Source: Periplaneta americana (Eukaryota; Arthropoda; Insecta; Blattodea; Blattidae). From it: 64,000 bases of DNA. The notes beneath the pieces were generated by a model that saw only the letters and a list, made by a program, of their open reading frames with translations, was not told where the DNA came from and did not search any database. Positions 49,401 through 53,875 of this stretch are shown here, one piece after another (within the stretch, counting starts at the first letter, position 1; every line of letters starts with the position of its first letter). The stretch is from positions 63,660,392 to 63,724,391 of the forward strand of contig NC_091119.1 in NCBI RefSeq assembly GCF_040183065.1, written 5' to 3'. The position numbers and the translations under genes are program-made.

Positions 49401-51085
49401 TAGACTCGAAGCATTCTAATATACATAATGTCATTCAACAATATATTATATAACGAAGTACATAAGTGTTAAAAATGTGTTTGCAGCGAGCACAGAAGCT
49501 GACCCTGGTGTTGAAGAACATAGTGGCCAAGGAACGGTTTGCAACATTCTCACTGCGTTACCTGGACAATCCTGTGCTGAGTGTGATGTGGGACTGGAAA
49601 CAGAAGGGTAAACCACTTTGGCAGCTGTTGGACCCTGTGGACAGTTTGCACCCCAGCCAGGTATGACTTGGACGAAAAGTTTCTCTAAAGGTGGGATATG
49701 TTCAGCTCGGATCTGGATTAATAAAACACATGCGTGTGCGTGGCATAGACAACAATAATTTTGATCTGTAACCTCCCACATAGTTTCTCAGTGCATAATG
49801 TAGACAGTGGTAATTACCTTGCGCGTAGTTTGTCATATATAACTTTTATTAATAACATTCATACAACTATACTTTTATTTCATGATGTACTAACCTGTTT
49901 AATAGAACTTGTTCAAATTCTTGGACTATAGCCTCTCTGTAAGGTTTCAGTTTTATAAGTTTCGTAGCCTTATGAGCTGAGGTTTTTGAAACTCCTGCTT
50001 TCTGTGAAGCATGATGTAAAGATTTCTTTGAAAAATGTTCCGATGATGCACCAATTAAATCTATTATAACTCTTGTTCTATTATAACTCTTCGTTTTGGC
50101 TTGGGAATTGTAGCATTTAGTGATCTCGTTTCCCTTATTCTGTCTGTCTACTTCGAACTGGAACACCAGTGAGTCTCTCAAAATTGCCTTTGTCTCAACA
50201 TGTTGGTTTTCACATTGTGTCATACATAAAAATTCTTTGTTCTAGCATGTAGTTTTCGCGTGAAATTTCAATGGTCTAAGAGTCTAATTTAATTCACACA
50301 CAGAAATCACATTTAAAAAAAATGAAAAGTAATGACACATCTTGAGTTTTAATGGCCGATTTCTGGAATGTCAGATATCTATTCGATAGCATTATTTGTT
50401 CAATAAGTGTTTTTGAAATGTCGAATAGGAGTTACTGATTATATAAACCTTCCTATAACTTACCTGAAATTAAATGATCTGATAACTCAGTAAGTATTCG
50501 ATAAATATTCAACATGGTGGCTCAGTAAACAGATACCTGAGGCAGGAAATCATAATGTTATACAAATGGAAGTGCCCAAGGGAATACAGACCAGTAGACT
50601 ATAATTAATGCATACTCTTGTTACTTTTTCTTTTCATATTTAAGTTGGATTGTGACAACAATTACATAAAATTAATTATAATTTCAGTAATAGTAAAGAA
50701 TAATATAGGATATTGTATCAGTGAGTTTATTCTTCATGATATTTTAAGACATTATATTTAAATAAGCTAAGTTTGAACTTCAGTTTCACATAAATAATTT
50801 TGAATTAGCCTATCATAATAACATTCTACTTACAAAGGGAGCCCACAGTGTACTGATACCGATTTTGTTAAAATTTCATGAGATCAATTTAGATATATAG
50901 AAAAATTAATATCCACCTGAAAACCCTGTCGAATTGGCGTTAATTTTCAAGATTTTATCTTTTGAACTTTCTCTTGATCCTGATAAGTCTAAATTGTTAC
51001 TTGTTACACACCTTTAGAGAGTTCCATAGCCTGTTGAGTAACATGCTAGACAAGTACCTAATCGTGAAATTAGTTGATCGAGTAC

Positions 51086-51125
<40 letters not shown>

Positions 51126-53275
51126 GACTTCTAGCTCTTTTCTTCACTGTATTCCTTTATAAGTCATTTGCTTTTGTCAGTTCTTTTATTCTTATATTTA
51201 TTTTATCATCGTGATATCTTGGAGATATGATATTCTCTAAGTACATACAAACTGCAGCAACATTAATAAAGGACAACTTTATCCTAATAAGAATTCTTTG
51301 AATATAAGCACATGAAAGTGCAAGATGTGCAAATAGTACATTATGCAACGAGCCTATAATGATAGTAATTAAGACGCAAGTATGGATATTTATGAAACGA
51401 GCGCAAGCGAGTTTCATAATATTTATACAAGCAATCTTAATTACCATTATAGGCAAGTTTCATACGACTTTTTATGCTCGACCATATTTCTAACTTGAAA
51501 TTATTCAGATGTATACATTTTATTTGTATCTGACAAGATCGGAAGTGACCTTGTTCTAGGTCGTGAATTGTGAGATGTGCGCAGACGCGAAAGTATTGAT
51601 TTTTTCCGAGGAACAATAATGTCATTGACCTTGGGGTAACCCGTTAAACTTGATATAACCTTGATTATTGAATTCGACATTGAAAAACGAGATGACAAAT
51701 TGAATTTATTTGAATATTATTTACAATTAACGCTAATTATTATAGTAACAGAACATAACCTTCTGCGACAGTATTGGATTTCCAGCCTCCGTGACTTTTC
51801 GCTAATTCTCTTTCGATTGCATATCCGAGAATAATCGATACTTGCGGTTTTATAACGGTACAAAGCTGAGTTGTCATTGGCTGAACACCTGTAAGCTGAG
51901 TTGTCATTGGCTGAACACCTGTACTTTAATGAGTAGGTGTACTTTAATGACATGCATTAAAGGACTGCTACCAGGTGTATAATTACTACATTTCGGCATG
52001 GTCGAGCATAAAAACATTTCTATGATTAATTTCTTTTTAAAATAGTCGAAATTTCCTCCACGTTTGGTTGTCATTTTTACAGTGAGAATTACATACAATC
52101 TGTGTTGGCAGTTTAAATTTGTGAAAGGTCTTAAAGAGATTGTGCTGAAGTCGTTAAATATTTGTATCATCAGTGATAAATATTATGTTTTTGTCCTGTG
52201 AGAAGTTAAAAAGTCGATAAATTTCTATGTCAAAAATAATGAGTAATTTCTTGGCCTTCAAATTCACTAAGTCTGCAAGACTGCTTAAAATAAAGATGGA
52301 AACATATGCCACCATCTAGTGGCCAAACTTAAAGTGTGTTATCGAATATATATTGTCTAGATAGATTTGCTTTTCAAAAACGGGTGCAGGCTTATCTATT
52401 CCTTACATTTATGGAATAGATAGCTATGGAATATATATCTTCAGTTTCATGCAACTGGACCAATCTTATGACACTGCACATTGCATGATGAAGACAACTA
52501 TGAAACTAAACTGCGCAACATACACGTGCATTACGTAGCCTTGACACGTAGTGACATCAGCCAACTGCAATTCGTCCTGCTCTCTTGGCCCAGATCTCAA
52601 GCAAATGATCTGTATTACTTTAGTTGTGCATGAAGATGAGTTCATGTTGTGTAATTAGCTCCACCCATTTGATATAAAAGTTGCAGGTGTTTGTGGAAAT
52701 GAAGTGCTCAGAGTTCACCAAGCCATCATCTACTTTTGTTCTGTTGGTGTTCCCAGATTTTTTAAAGGAAGAAAGATTGACACATTTAATGCTATGAACA
52801 GAACAATATTTTTAAGTGTACTTAACATTTAGGTGGTATTGTTGATTATAGCAATGCTATACAAGAAAGTTGCAGTCTCTTTTGAGTATAAAAGTTGTCA
52901 ATAATATTGTATTTTGCAGATTCATGAATCTGGCTTAAAATCTTGAGACTTTTCAACAGGAACTTGTAGAAATCGGTATACTTAAATTCACTGAGATGAT
53001 ATTTGACTGTACTAAAACTTTTAATGTATCATATCCAATCGATTTTGCTCGTTTATTCGAACAGTACTTCCGAGAGAAATTATGCTTTTTAATCACAAAA
53101 CAAGATCAATTTTTTCAATTCATGTTTTTTTATTCATTGTTTACAGACTGCACAGCCTCTTCTGGCTCATGTGCTGTGGGACAACATCTTGAGAAACTTT
53201 CCAGAAGCTCTTGGCGACGAGAACCCCAACAATAAGAAAATCGAACAGTTATTTGGAGATCAGGGTGGCCACTAG
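11872..53275 (+). CDS. AOAH: Acyloxyacyl hydrolase (AOAH), complete, ten exons
   Basis: Exons are 11872-11959, 13228-13384, 21672-21807, 21890-22063, 27071-27334, 27742-27846, 35585-35778, 44607-44898, 49487-49660 and 53147-53275. They join in phase into 570 codons plus stop (human protein about 575). Residues 1-19 form a signal peptide. Residues 26-104 are a saposin-B domain with all six cysteines (28, 31, 57, 68, 94, 100). Residues 186-570 are the GDSL-like lipase: WRGRDC, then GIVYIGDSVGAHFH with nucleophile Ser254, YGMYGNDIC, MTTPAEFY, HPLGQL, DPVDSLHPSQ with Asp522/His525, and a terminal FGDQGGH. In mammals this secreted or lysosomal enzyme detoxifies lipopolysaccharide by removing secondary acyl chains. 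An in-frame TAA at 11860-11862 fixes the start. No stop or frameshift is seen. I find no AATAAA in the first 600 bases after the stop. Confidence 0.95.
11960..13227. other. AOAH: AOAH intron 1
   Basis: Loose, diverged repeats of a theme (ACTTAGTTA.GAGA.GTAATGGCCAGGA.TGATT.CAGTGAA) recur near 12590-12670, 12920-13000 and 13060-13120. They suggest an old low-copy tandem repeat. No coding signal is seen. Confidence 0.45.
13228..13384 (+). CDS. AOAH: AOAH exon 2 (saposin domain, first half)
   Basis: Acceptor ACTGCTTACAG, donor GTAAGA. It encodes GCTIISGIADQLAQIHNET (an N-glycosylation sequon, NET, at residue 46) and three saposin cysteines, 31, 57 and 68. Confidence 0.93.
13385..14358. other. 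AOAH: AOAH intron 2, left part
   Basis: 13530-14270 contains remnants in several frames that could be an old mariner-like transposase on the minus strand (WAKEHTTYFFTD-like words), too decayed to claim. Otherwise it is AT-rich. Confidence 0.3.
14359..14567. repeat. Near-perfect 209-bp palindrome
   Basis: The left arm, 14359-14457, and right arm, 14465-14567, are inverted copies: AGCTGTTTTGGTGCTTCATC against GATGAAGCACCGAAACAGCT. The spacer is only about 7 bases. It is transcribed within AOAH intron 2 and would form a hairpin of about 100 base pairs. Confidence 0.92.
14650..14790 (+). mobile_element. tRNA-derived SINE (family C) fragment
   Basis: GGTTTGATCCCCGACCAGAT is a box B-like sequence followed by ATTTATGGTGAACAAAG. 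The same GTGGT.AACAAAGCC follows the tRNA-like heads at 55670 and 57690. Confidence 0.5.
15000..16379. other. AOAH intron 2, middle: nothing firm
   Basis: Contains a minus-strand GTTCGACTCCTTATGGGG-like box near 15180 that may be another SINE trace. I could support nothing else. Confidence 0.35.
16380..16765 (+). mobile_element. LINE reverse transcriptase C-terminal remnant
   Basis: The frame beginning STRTRLYQIIARPVLRYGSE goes on with AWTIRTKDENIL, FMHRTAGYTRWD, stop, then LNWKEHVSRM, SRIPKAIIKY and LGRPMKRLQENRF. WKEHVxRM..RIPK..GRP.KR is a hallmark of the LINE tail. At least one stop is present. It lies in AOAH intron 2, in the sense direction. Confidence 0.8.
17055..17235 (-). mobile_element. 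3' end of the jockey/CR1-like LINE family seen at 33380-34735
   Basis: On the minus strand it reads NCPLCNKEEMTEDHLQTC then EKYWRARALMAS..P, stop, and an (AAC)n tail. It parallels NCPLCNSNQEMDSEHLKIC and EKYWSARGQM at 34570-34700. It is 5'-truncated. Confidence 0.82.
17525..19640 (-). pseudogene. Frameshifted retrocopy nested in AOAH intron 2, possibly of a CCCH zinc-finger (ZC3H4/6-like) gene
   Basis: Long intronless coding stretches run on the minus strand but change frame: roughly 19050-19460, 18563-18950, 18120-18600 and 17603-18110. Near the start is a CCCH-like pattern (RCRYSKSCLYTSH), then NTALFEGFLETEVPIPPQ. Later come a Lys/Gln-rich LPKKQRELSIRIQQKQ, a Ser-rich region, QARDPRLASR and, after a frame change, LKDQRLRKLFHLSTNDLKS. 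RDPRL-type motifs and such helices occur in ZC3H4/ZC3H6 and Suppressor-of-sable proteins, hence the guess. A TTTATT at 17529 (AATAAA on the minus strand) could be the copied polyadenylation signal. No introns and several frameshifts suggest a processed pseudogene. A real gene with sequencing errors is less likely. Confidence 0.55.
19892..19959. repeat. (AAT)n followed by (ATT)n, a palindromic microsatellite
   Basis: About 34 bases of AAT repeats join directly to about 33 bases of TTA repeats, so the two halves can pair with each other. Confidence 0.95.
20330..20440 (-). mobile_element. tRNA-derived SINE (family D)
   Basis: Read on the minus strand: GCACAAGAGCTAGAGGC.., then GTGGGTTCGAGTCCTGCCTC (box B), then GGACATGGGTGTTGTG. 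The A-box half is degraded. Confidence 0.6.
20506..20690 (+). pseudogene. Cysteine-rich C-terminal fragment, piggyBac-like
   Basis: The frame EEEEQCPVLEKCEKRTMCAIC runs on through SAKERGITQFYCK, stop, CRKPFCKEHRALLRLNCK. The CxxC...C..C...C..H pattern, with KPFCKEH, resembles the zinc-binding tail of piggyBac transposases. It has an in-frame TAA at 20617-20619 and no catalytic domain. Confidence 0.5.
20861..21448. mobile_element. Harbinger-like MITE with long terminal inverted repeats and TAA duplication
   Basis: CAAGCAAACGTTCTGATGGG starts the left end and CCCATCAGAACATTTGCTTG ends the right. The inverted arms extend about 110-150 bases each. TAA flanks both sides (20858-20860, 21449-21451), as for PIF/Harbinger elements. 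The 588-bp element has an open frame of about 93 codons on the minus strand with no family I recognise. Confidence 0.8.
21672..21807 (+). CDS. AOAH: AOAH exon 3 (saposin domain, second half)
   Basis: Acceptor TTTTCTTGCAG, donor GTTAGG, 45 codons plus the base that completes Pro82. It encodes VFCYGIDICYLDPGQSYCHL with cysteines 94 and 100 closing the saposin fold and Cys109 just after it. Confidence 0.92.
21890..22063 (+). CDS. AOAH: AOAH exon 4 (linker)
   Basis: 58 codons in phase 0 after an 82-base intron. It encodes DLCRFPGIHELCEMFNRSW and DVDGDWFSIVR. Two in-phase donors are possible, after ATT or after AGA. AGA|GTATAT gives the same length as the mammalian protein up to WRGRDC, so it is chosen. 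Confidence 0.85.
22116..22395 (+). repeat. Polypyrimidine tract with (TC)n
   Basis: Almost purely C and T on the plus strand for about 280 bases, with a pure CT run at about 22260-22278. It lies just left of the mariner-like element. Confidence 0.85.
22630..22860 (-). pseudogene. Transposase N-terminal remnant (DUF4817-like)
   Basis: MDVYTFTELTDMVMCYGE is followed, after a frame change, by RRRALHMYQQQFENRNHLHH and RLYQCLRDNGSLRP. This matches the DUF4817 pattern (ELADMHLVYGE..GN...A..LY..RFPNR..P....F..L.QRLRE.GS) found in insect mariner-like transposons. The frameshift and the missing DDE region mean it is dead. Confidence 0.65.
22869..24270 (-). mobile_element. hAT-family transposon, 1402 bp, with 8-bp duplication ATGATTAG
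   Basis: The termini are TAGGGACCAGATTTTTATGTAAT on the left and, read inward from the right, TAGGGACCGGATTTTTATGTAAT. The target duplication is perfect: ATGATTAG at 22861-22868 and 24271-24278. Near 22990-23150 a minus-strand frame, MVPESSTLKTKIKSWIAMDE then KIVMCQVCGKKV, looks like the BED-type zinc-finger start of a hAT transposase. The rest of the transposase is missing. A second minus-strand frame, 23734-24102, is unrecognised. Confidence 0.85.
23503..23598. repeat. Perfect 48-bp tandem duplication
   Basis: CAAGCAATAACCTGAAAAGC starts both 23503-23550 and 23551-23598, and the whole unit is identical. It lies inside the hAT element. Confidence 0.95.
24310..24332. repeat. (CAA)n run
   Basis: About eight CAA units in the right arm of the mariner-like element. 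The matching left arm has only TTGTTG, so the run expanded in one arm. Confidence 0.9.
24530..25770 (+). repeat. 1.2-kb polypyrimidine satellite with a period of about 130 bp
   Basis: Nearly all C and T on the plus strand. GTACCTTTCAC recurs at about 24845, 24975, 25105 and 25266, each followed by a similar pyrimidine unit (CTCCTTTTTCTTCGACATCC, CTTACCCTTCCTCATTCC). The purine strand has an open frame (24856-25281) of repeated Glu/Lys/Arg/Gly-rich units (RGERYGNEEVE, EEEKGMRKGK), which follows from the composition and is not taken as a gene. Further right the period is lost. Confidence 0.88.
25771..26089. other. Intron sequence, nothing recognised
   Basis: Plain AT-rich sequence between the satellite and the next transposon. 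Confidence 0.5.
26090..26670 (-). mobile_element. Mariner/IS630-like transposon, internally deleted transposase
   Basis: A minus-strand frame of 103 codons (26353-26664) begins QQAQCVLWYVTFESFKRVQR (N-terminal helix-turn-helix of such transposases) and jumps to LAWSPNSPDLTPPDFFVWGF, the C-terminal catalytic end. The middle third of the gene is missing without a frame break. The left terminus, TACAGGGTGATCTG, is clear; the right end is not found. Confidence 0.75.
26921..26962. repeat. (ACATG)n microsatellite
   Basis: Eight units of the pentamer ACATG, 109 bases before AOAH exon 5. Confidence 0.95.
27071..27334 (+). CDS. AOAH: AOAH exon 5 (catalytic serine)
   Basis: 88 codons in phase 0, from GTTGTGCCAG to GTACGG. 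It encodes FWRGRDCRDWD, SSYPGRQP, CNGIWGVDP and the nucleophile block YIGDSVGAHFHFPE (Ser254). Confidence 0.96.
27742..27846 (+). CDS. AOAH: AOAH exon 6
   Basis: 35 codons in phase 0 encoding LLDELDWPHLGFATGFMNTT, matching the LDWP...TGF segment of AOAH. The acceptor (CATGCTGAAG) is unusually weak but keeps the frame. Donor GTATGT. Confidence 0.88.
28453..28632. repeat. (ATATG)n satellite, 180 bp
   Basis: ATGAT-pentamer repeats with a few ATAT slips. They lie at the left edge of the minus-strand LINE ORF1 region and may be that element's 3' tail. Confidence 0.93.
29328..30641 (-). mobile_element. LINE ORF1-type protein region, with internal duplication, no ORF2
   Basis: A frame beginning at 30641 has a coiled-coil (NLEANTEDIYKKLETLQKEN, MKSKVKYLEEDQRRKN). 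It then reads LILFGI, WFRIDVSDGQIKEAYRIGK and SILVKFSNIMAKEK, the RRM-like pattern of LINE ORF1 proteins. A C-terminal part follows at 29601-29903 (KNGHFARLYGDKLKINGEMF). About 280 bases are tandemly duplicated (29876-30165 and 30166-30450), which breaks the frame. No reverse transcriptase follows. Confidence 0.72.
29876..30450. repeat. Tandem duplication of about 280-290 bp inside the LINE ORF1 region
   Basis: TTGCAGCCTTCATAAAAGGA begins both units. The sequence is nearly identical for the full length, with a small indel near TTTCAGTCTAATATTAG. Confidence 0.9.
30892..31066. repeat. Interleaved inverted repeats
   Basis: Two inverted pairs overlap. AGACAAATATGTAATGAT (about 30895-30912) pairs with 30988-31005. 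30925-30980 (AACTTTCCTG...ACATTTGTTGG) pairs with 31012-31066. The order A, B, A', B' allows a pseudoknot-like or alternative fold. Confidence 0.8.
31067..31804. other. AOAH intron 6, nothing firm
   Basis: AT-rich. A TAGATAGATAGACATTTTATT motif near 31531 may be a repeat edge. Confidence 0.4.
31805..31882 (-). mobile_element. Short 3' end of the jockey/CR1-like LINE family
   Basis: TTGTTGTTGTTGTCTAGTGCC then GGCAATGAAGCCATTAGCAG and CTTTCCAATACTTTT match the reverse complement of the LINE ends at 34640-34735 and, in orientation, 17062-17130. Confidence 0.72.
31883..33343. other. AOAH intron 6, mostly unassigned
   Basis: Only 32485-32537 stands out, because it recurs at 56641-56693. Poly(A) runs occur at about 32060-32077. 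No coding signal is seen. Confidence 0.4.
32485..32537 (+). repeat. 53-bp module shared with 56641-56693
   Basis: ATCTTGATTACACAACTTTT and the rest of the stretch to TCGGAATATGTATT are nearly identical in the two places. At 56678 the module forms the outer edge of a palindrome. Confidence 0.85.
33344..35106. repeat. 36-bp perfect direct repeats bracketing a LINE
   Basis: CCATTCTTGGTGACTTAATT and the 16 bases after it are identical at 33344-33379 and 35071-35106. They enclose the LINE remnant and another 336 bases. See findings for the two readings (target-site duplication with 3' transduction, or a copied piece of the MITE at 34856-35286). Confidence 0.9.
33380..34735 (+). mobile_element. 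Jockey/CR1-like LINE: reverse transcriptase thumb and RNase H domain, 5'-truncated
   Basis: In order on the plus strand: RLAGKKWGCSRNTLNTTYK and HPVLTYCGEI (end of reverse transcriptase), then an RNase H domain with LYTDGSLIS, GEIIAISESL, SDSKAAILSI and WIPSHCGILGNENADALAKK, carrying the four expected acidic positions. It then ends with CPLCNSNQEMDSEHLKIC (zinc-knuckle-like) and an (AAC)n tail. At least two frame changes (near 33935-33960 and 34110-34130) make it dead. It lies in AOAH intron 6, in the sense direction. Confidence 0.88.
34856..35286. mobile_element. MITE with CACTCCCACTTAG termini
   Basis: CCCACTCCCACTTAGTGGAA at the left is inverted to TTTTGCTAAGTGGGAGTGG at the right, with AATCGAA motifs inside both ends. 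The element is about 430 bases and the right-hand 36-bp direct repeat lies within it. Confidence 0.6.
35585..35778 (+). CDS. AOAH: AOAH exon 7
   Basis: 64 codons plus 2 bases. It encodes SLYLRLRARNRCNHRDYQN, LSRNGASS and the block MYGMYGNDIC (GxND of GDSL enzymes). The acceptor GTACCTAG gives GITD before SLYLRL. A second AG a few bases on would be out of frame. Confidence 0.93.
36121..36168 (-). mobile_element. SINE family B head fragment
   Basis: GAACGGAGAAAAATTCTCTC then GGCGCCGGGATTTGAACCCG equals the box B end of the family B heads at 47390-49300. It breaks off into a TATATG run. Confidence 0.7.
36887..36972. repeat. (GATT)n and a 2x repeat of ACTTGGCAGCAACACCAGCA
   Basis: GATT is repeated about six times. 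Then ACTTGGCAGCAACACCAGCA and a few following bases occur twice with GATT between them. Confidence 0.9.
37864..38605 (-). mobile_element. Non-autonomous Tigger-like element with a tripled subterminal segment
   Basis: The left end TAGTAGAATCCCTCTTATCC and the right end (inward) CAGCAAAATACATCGTAACC, both leading into GGCAC, are flanked by TA. The segment of about 140 bases containing TAAATAAACATAAAAACTG to GGCCCGAACAT is repeated three times (38103-38250, 38251-38389, 38390-38533). One copy of the same segment lies in inverse at 46560-46700 in the larger Tigger copy, so this is a deletion derivative in the opposite orientation. It also carries (TA)n runs. Confidence 0.87.
38103..38533. repeat. 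Three tandem units of about 140-148 bp
   Basis: Each unit holds AATAAACATAAAA, TTTATTAAAA.ACATCACA, TTCGAATAT.CACTGAAAA, GTTCGTGCGAACTTC and TAATGTGGCAACAGTGACGGCC, with 5-15 percent difference between units. Confidence 0.9.
38612..38725. repeat. Inverted repeat, arms of about 49 bp
   Basis: 38612-38660 (TTTGAAACTATATTAGTTGA...) pairs with 38677-38725, with few mismatches and a 16-base spacer. It sits just beyond the Tigger derivative. Confidence 0.88.
38735..39864. other. AOAH intron 7, nothing recognised
   Basis: AT-rich with no coding signal. A plus-strand frame at 39430-39645 has no recognised motif. Confidence 0.45.
39865..40865 (+). mobile_element. Repeat element with (CAGA)n, inverted arm A
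   Basis: Starts CTAGCCGTACCCGTGCGCTC. It contains ATCGAAATCCGTTCAGCCAT, a (CAGA)n run at about 40705-40733, and ends ATTATTAGTATAGAT. This body resembles microsatellite-bearing Helitron- or RTE-related elements in insects, but the class is uncertain. An inverted copy is at 42351-43450. Confidence 0.75.
40870..40912. repeat. (AAT)n microsatellite
   Basis: About 14 AAT/TAA units between arm A and the LINE. A similar run lies outside arm B at 43449-43488. Confidence 0.95.
40917..42350 (-). mobile_element. LINE reverse transcriptase (RTE/CR1-type), truncated by inverted repeats
   Basis: Reading leftward from 42350: IIVPIFKKEDKTNCSNFRGI then SLLLTLYKILSNILLRRL, HQCGFR..RSTIDQIF, QLFIDFKKAYDSV (motif A), HCGLKQGDALS (motif B), LLVYVDDVNML (motif C, YxDD), VNSEKTKYMIMSR and FKNLGATV. 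After a frame change come NKVLRKIFGAKRDEVTGEWR, LRWAGHVARMGESE and GRPEGKGPLRRPTRRWEDDI. It looks recent, with two or three frame breaks. The upstream end is cut exactly where arm B (42351) begins. Confidence 0.92.
42351..43450 (-). mobile_element. Repeat element with (GTCT)n, inverted arm B
   Basis: Reverse complement of arm A: it begins ATCTATACTAATAATAAATC and ends GCGCACGGGTACGGCTAG. The inner 630 bases and the outer 190 bases match closely. A middle part (about 42990-43260) differs from arm A (40055-40175), which explains the 100-base length difference. Confidence 0.78.
43449..43488. repeat. (TAA)n microsatellite
   Basis: About 13 TAA units directly outside arm B. Confidence 0.95.
43489..44606. 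other. AOAH intron 7, right part
   Basis: AT-rich. 44390-44580 is rich in TTATGTTG/TTGTGTTAT words but has no clear unit. Nothing is recognised. Confidence 0.4.
44607..44898 (+). CDS. AOAH: AOAH exon 8
   Basis: From TTTCTCAG to GTATGC. It completes Arg373 and runs FSDALPNMTTPAEFYRNVMN, GSHVMLIGLVDG, HPLGQLHG and CSAWMNGNVTLRKM. Its length matches the mammalian segment residue for residue as far as I can align it. Confidence 0.95.
44899..45396. other. AOAH intron 8, left part
   Basis: No coding signal. CATATTGTCAA is repeated near 45137-45160. Confidence 0.4.
45397..46827 (+). mobile_element. Tigger-like (pogo) transposon with TA duplication, degraded transposase
   Basis: The termini are CAGTAAAATCCCTCGTAGCC (left) and TAGTAGAATCCCTCTTAACC (right, read inward), each leading into GGCAC and flanked by TA. 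It is 1431 bases long. It encodes a CENP-B N-terminal-like domain and further fragments with stops. Its right part contains, in inverse, the segment tripled in 37864-38605. Confidence 0.88.
45798..46460 (+). pseudogene. Tigger/jerky-type transposase remnant (CENP-B-like DNA-binding domain)
   Basis: Plus-strand frame KCKRNVLTLKQKLELIEKIE then GVSRSKLMNKYKVGSSTLYD, a classic helix-turn-helix of Tigger/jerky proteins. It is followed by broken pieces: LQEKVKELHHKMKLQGECGF, SIGWFNRFKERH, VSNTDETGL and, in another frame, VILTVCGNATDTHKV. It has stops and frameshifts throughout. Confidence 0.8.
46830..47309. other. AOAH intron 8, nothing recognised
   Basis: AT-rich stretch between the Tigger element and the tandem array. 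Confidence 0.4.
47310..49310. repeat. Tandem array of five SINE family B units (about 370-400 bp each)
   Basis: The landmark ATTACT.TGATGTACCGAAGTACAT occurs at about 47310, 47702, 48370, 48737 and 49135. Each unit has a minus-strand tRNA-like head (GGGACTCGAACCCAGGTTAC, TCCACTAAGCCACACC) and a body with TGCACTCATTACGAGTGACT. The 668-base spacing between the second and third landmarks is explained by the family A SINE inserted at 47907-48163. Units differ by a few percent, and heads all point the same way. Confidence 0.88.
47907..48163 (+). mobile_element. tRNA-derived SINE (family A) nested in the array
   Basis: TAACGGTTAGCATTTCTAGC head, GGTTCGATTCCCGGTCGGG box B, GTTACCTGGTTGAGG, body to CGTAAAATAACCTACT and an A-rich tail. 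The duplication is ATTGAATCCTTCTT (47893-47906) and ATTGAAACCTTCTT (48164-48177), with one mismatch. Confidence 0.92.
49487..49660 (+). CDS. AOAH: AOAH exon 9 (catalytic Asp-His)
   Basis: 58 codons in phase 0, from GTTTGCAG to GTATGA. It encodes RAQKLTLVLKNI, then LWQLLDPVDSLHPSQ with the DxxH pair (Asp522, His525) typical of GDSL/SGNH hydrolases. Confidence 0.95.
49876..50223 (-). pseudogene. Transposase fragment (mariner/IS630-type helix-turn-helix)
   Basis: Minus-strand frame with HFSKKSLHHASQKAGVSKTS then AHKATKLIKLKPYREAIVQE and FEQVLLNRLVH. It matches the pattern of a second helix-turn-helix followed by LKPYK.QLVQ.L...R..F in DUF4817-type mariner transposases. No catalytic part is present. 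It lies in AOAH intron 9. Confidence 0.65.
50224..51352. other. AOAH intron 9, left part
   Basis: AT-rich; (TC)n at about 51089-51117 is the only clear feature. Confidence 0.45.
51353..51453. repeat. 101-bp hairpin-forming palindrome
   Basis: CCTATAATGATAGTAATTAA at the left pairs with TTAATTACCATTATAGG at the right. The centre reads GAAACGAGCGCAAGCGAGTTTC. Mismatches are few. Confidence 0.85.
51469..52014. repeat. Inverted 17-bp termini TTTTTATGCTCGACCAT with a tandem duplication inside
   Basis: 51469-51485 is inverted to 51998-52014. Inside, 30 bases beginning AAGCTGAGTTGTCATTGGCT occur twice in tandem (51863-51892, 51893-51922), followed by two copies of GTACTTTAATGA. Together with the hairpin at 51353 this may be one decayed foldback element. 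Confidence 0.6.
52015..53146. other. AOAH intron 9, right part
   Basis: No coding signal or clear repeat found before exon 10. Confidence 0.4.
53147..53275 (+). CDS. AOAH: AOAH exon 10 (C-terminus and stop)
   Basis: 42 codons and TAG, after acceptor GTTTACAG. It ends EQLFGDQGGH, the same terminal residues as vertebrate AOAH. Exon 10 contains no repeat sequence. Confidence 0.95.
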   Translation, partial: TAQPLLAHVLWDNILRNFPEALGDENPNNKKIEQLFGDQGGH

Positions 53276-53470
53276 CTGAGGTGTTCTTCCATTTAGTGAT
53301 GCCGAAGTGCTCACATCCCTTTTTTTAGTGTTTTTGTGTAAATTTCCATTGACACATGTCTGTTCACGCATCACAGAGTGACGTATTATTTATCATACGG
53401 TTTTTGAAATCCAGGCAACTTTTAAGAACATGATGGCAAGTTATTTAATTACTAGAGCTTTACAGCTGCA

Positions 53471-53871
53471 TATATGAGACGTTCAGAGCTAAAGTGGATC
53501 AAGTCCATGAGACGTAGCTTTGAGATAATAGGACTTAAAGTTAACATGCTCTAGTGGATTATCTAATTTGACTAGCAACAATTTTATTGCTCCATTCTCA
53601 AATTCTAGATTCCGGTTTATAAAATATAAATAATTGTGATGTTAATTGTTGCAAAACTTCGGTGACTTGATCCACTATAGCTCAGAACATCGTGAACAAA
53701 TAATAATCTGAGCCAAAAGTGACTGGTTTCACCTACCAGCGAATGCTTGGAATTAAGACATGATCCATTACTGCTCGGAAAAGATCCAACTTCAGATAAT
53801 CAGAAAATGAATTAAACTCGATTTATGAAAATCTGTGACTTGATCCACTTTAGCTCTGAACGCGTCATATG
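53471..53871. mobile_element. MITE in the 3' flank of AOAH
   Basis: ACGTTCAGAGCTAAAGTGGA (left) and TCCACTTTAGCTCTGAACGC (right) are inverted termini of about 28 bases. A third, diverged copy (ACTTGATCCACTATAGCTCAGAAC) lies inside at 53657-53690. It begins about 200 bases after the AOAH stop, so it may be in the 3' untranslated region. Confidence 0.78.
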
Positions 53872-53875
53872 TTGA

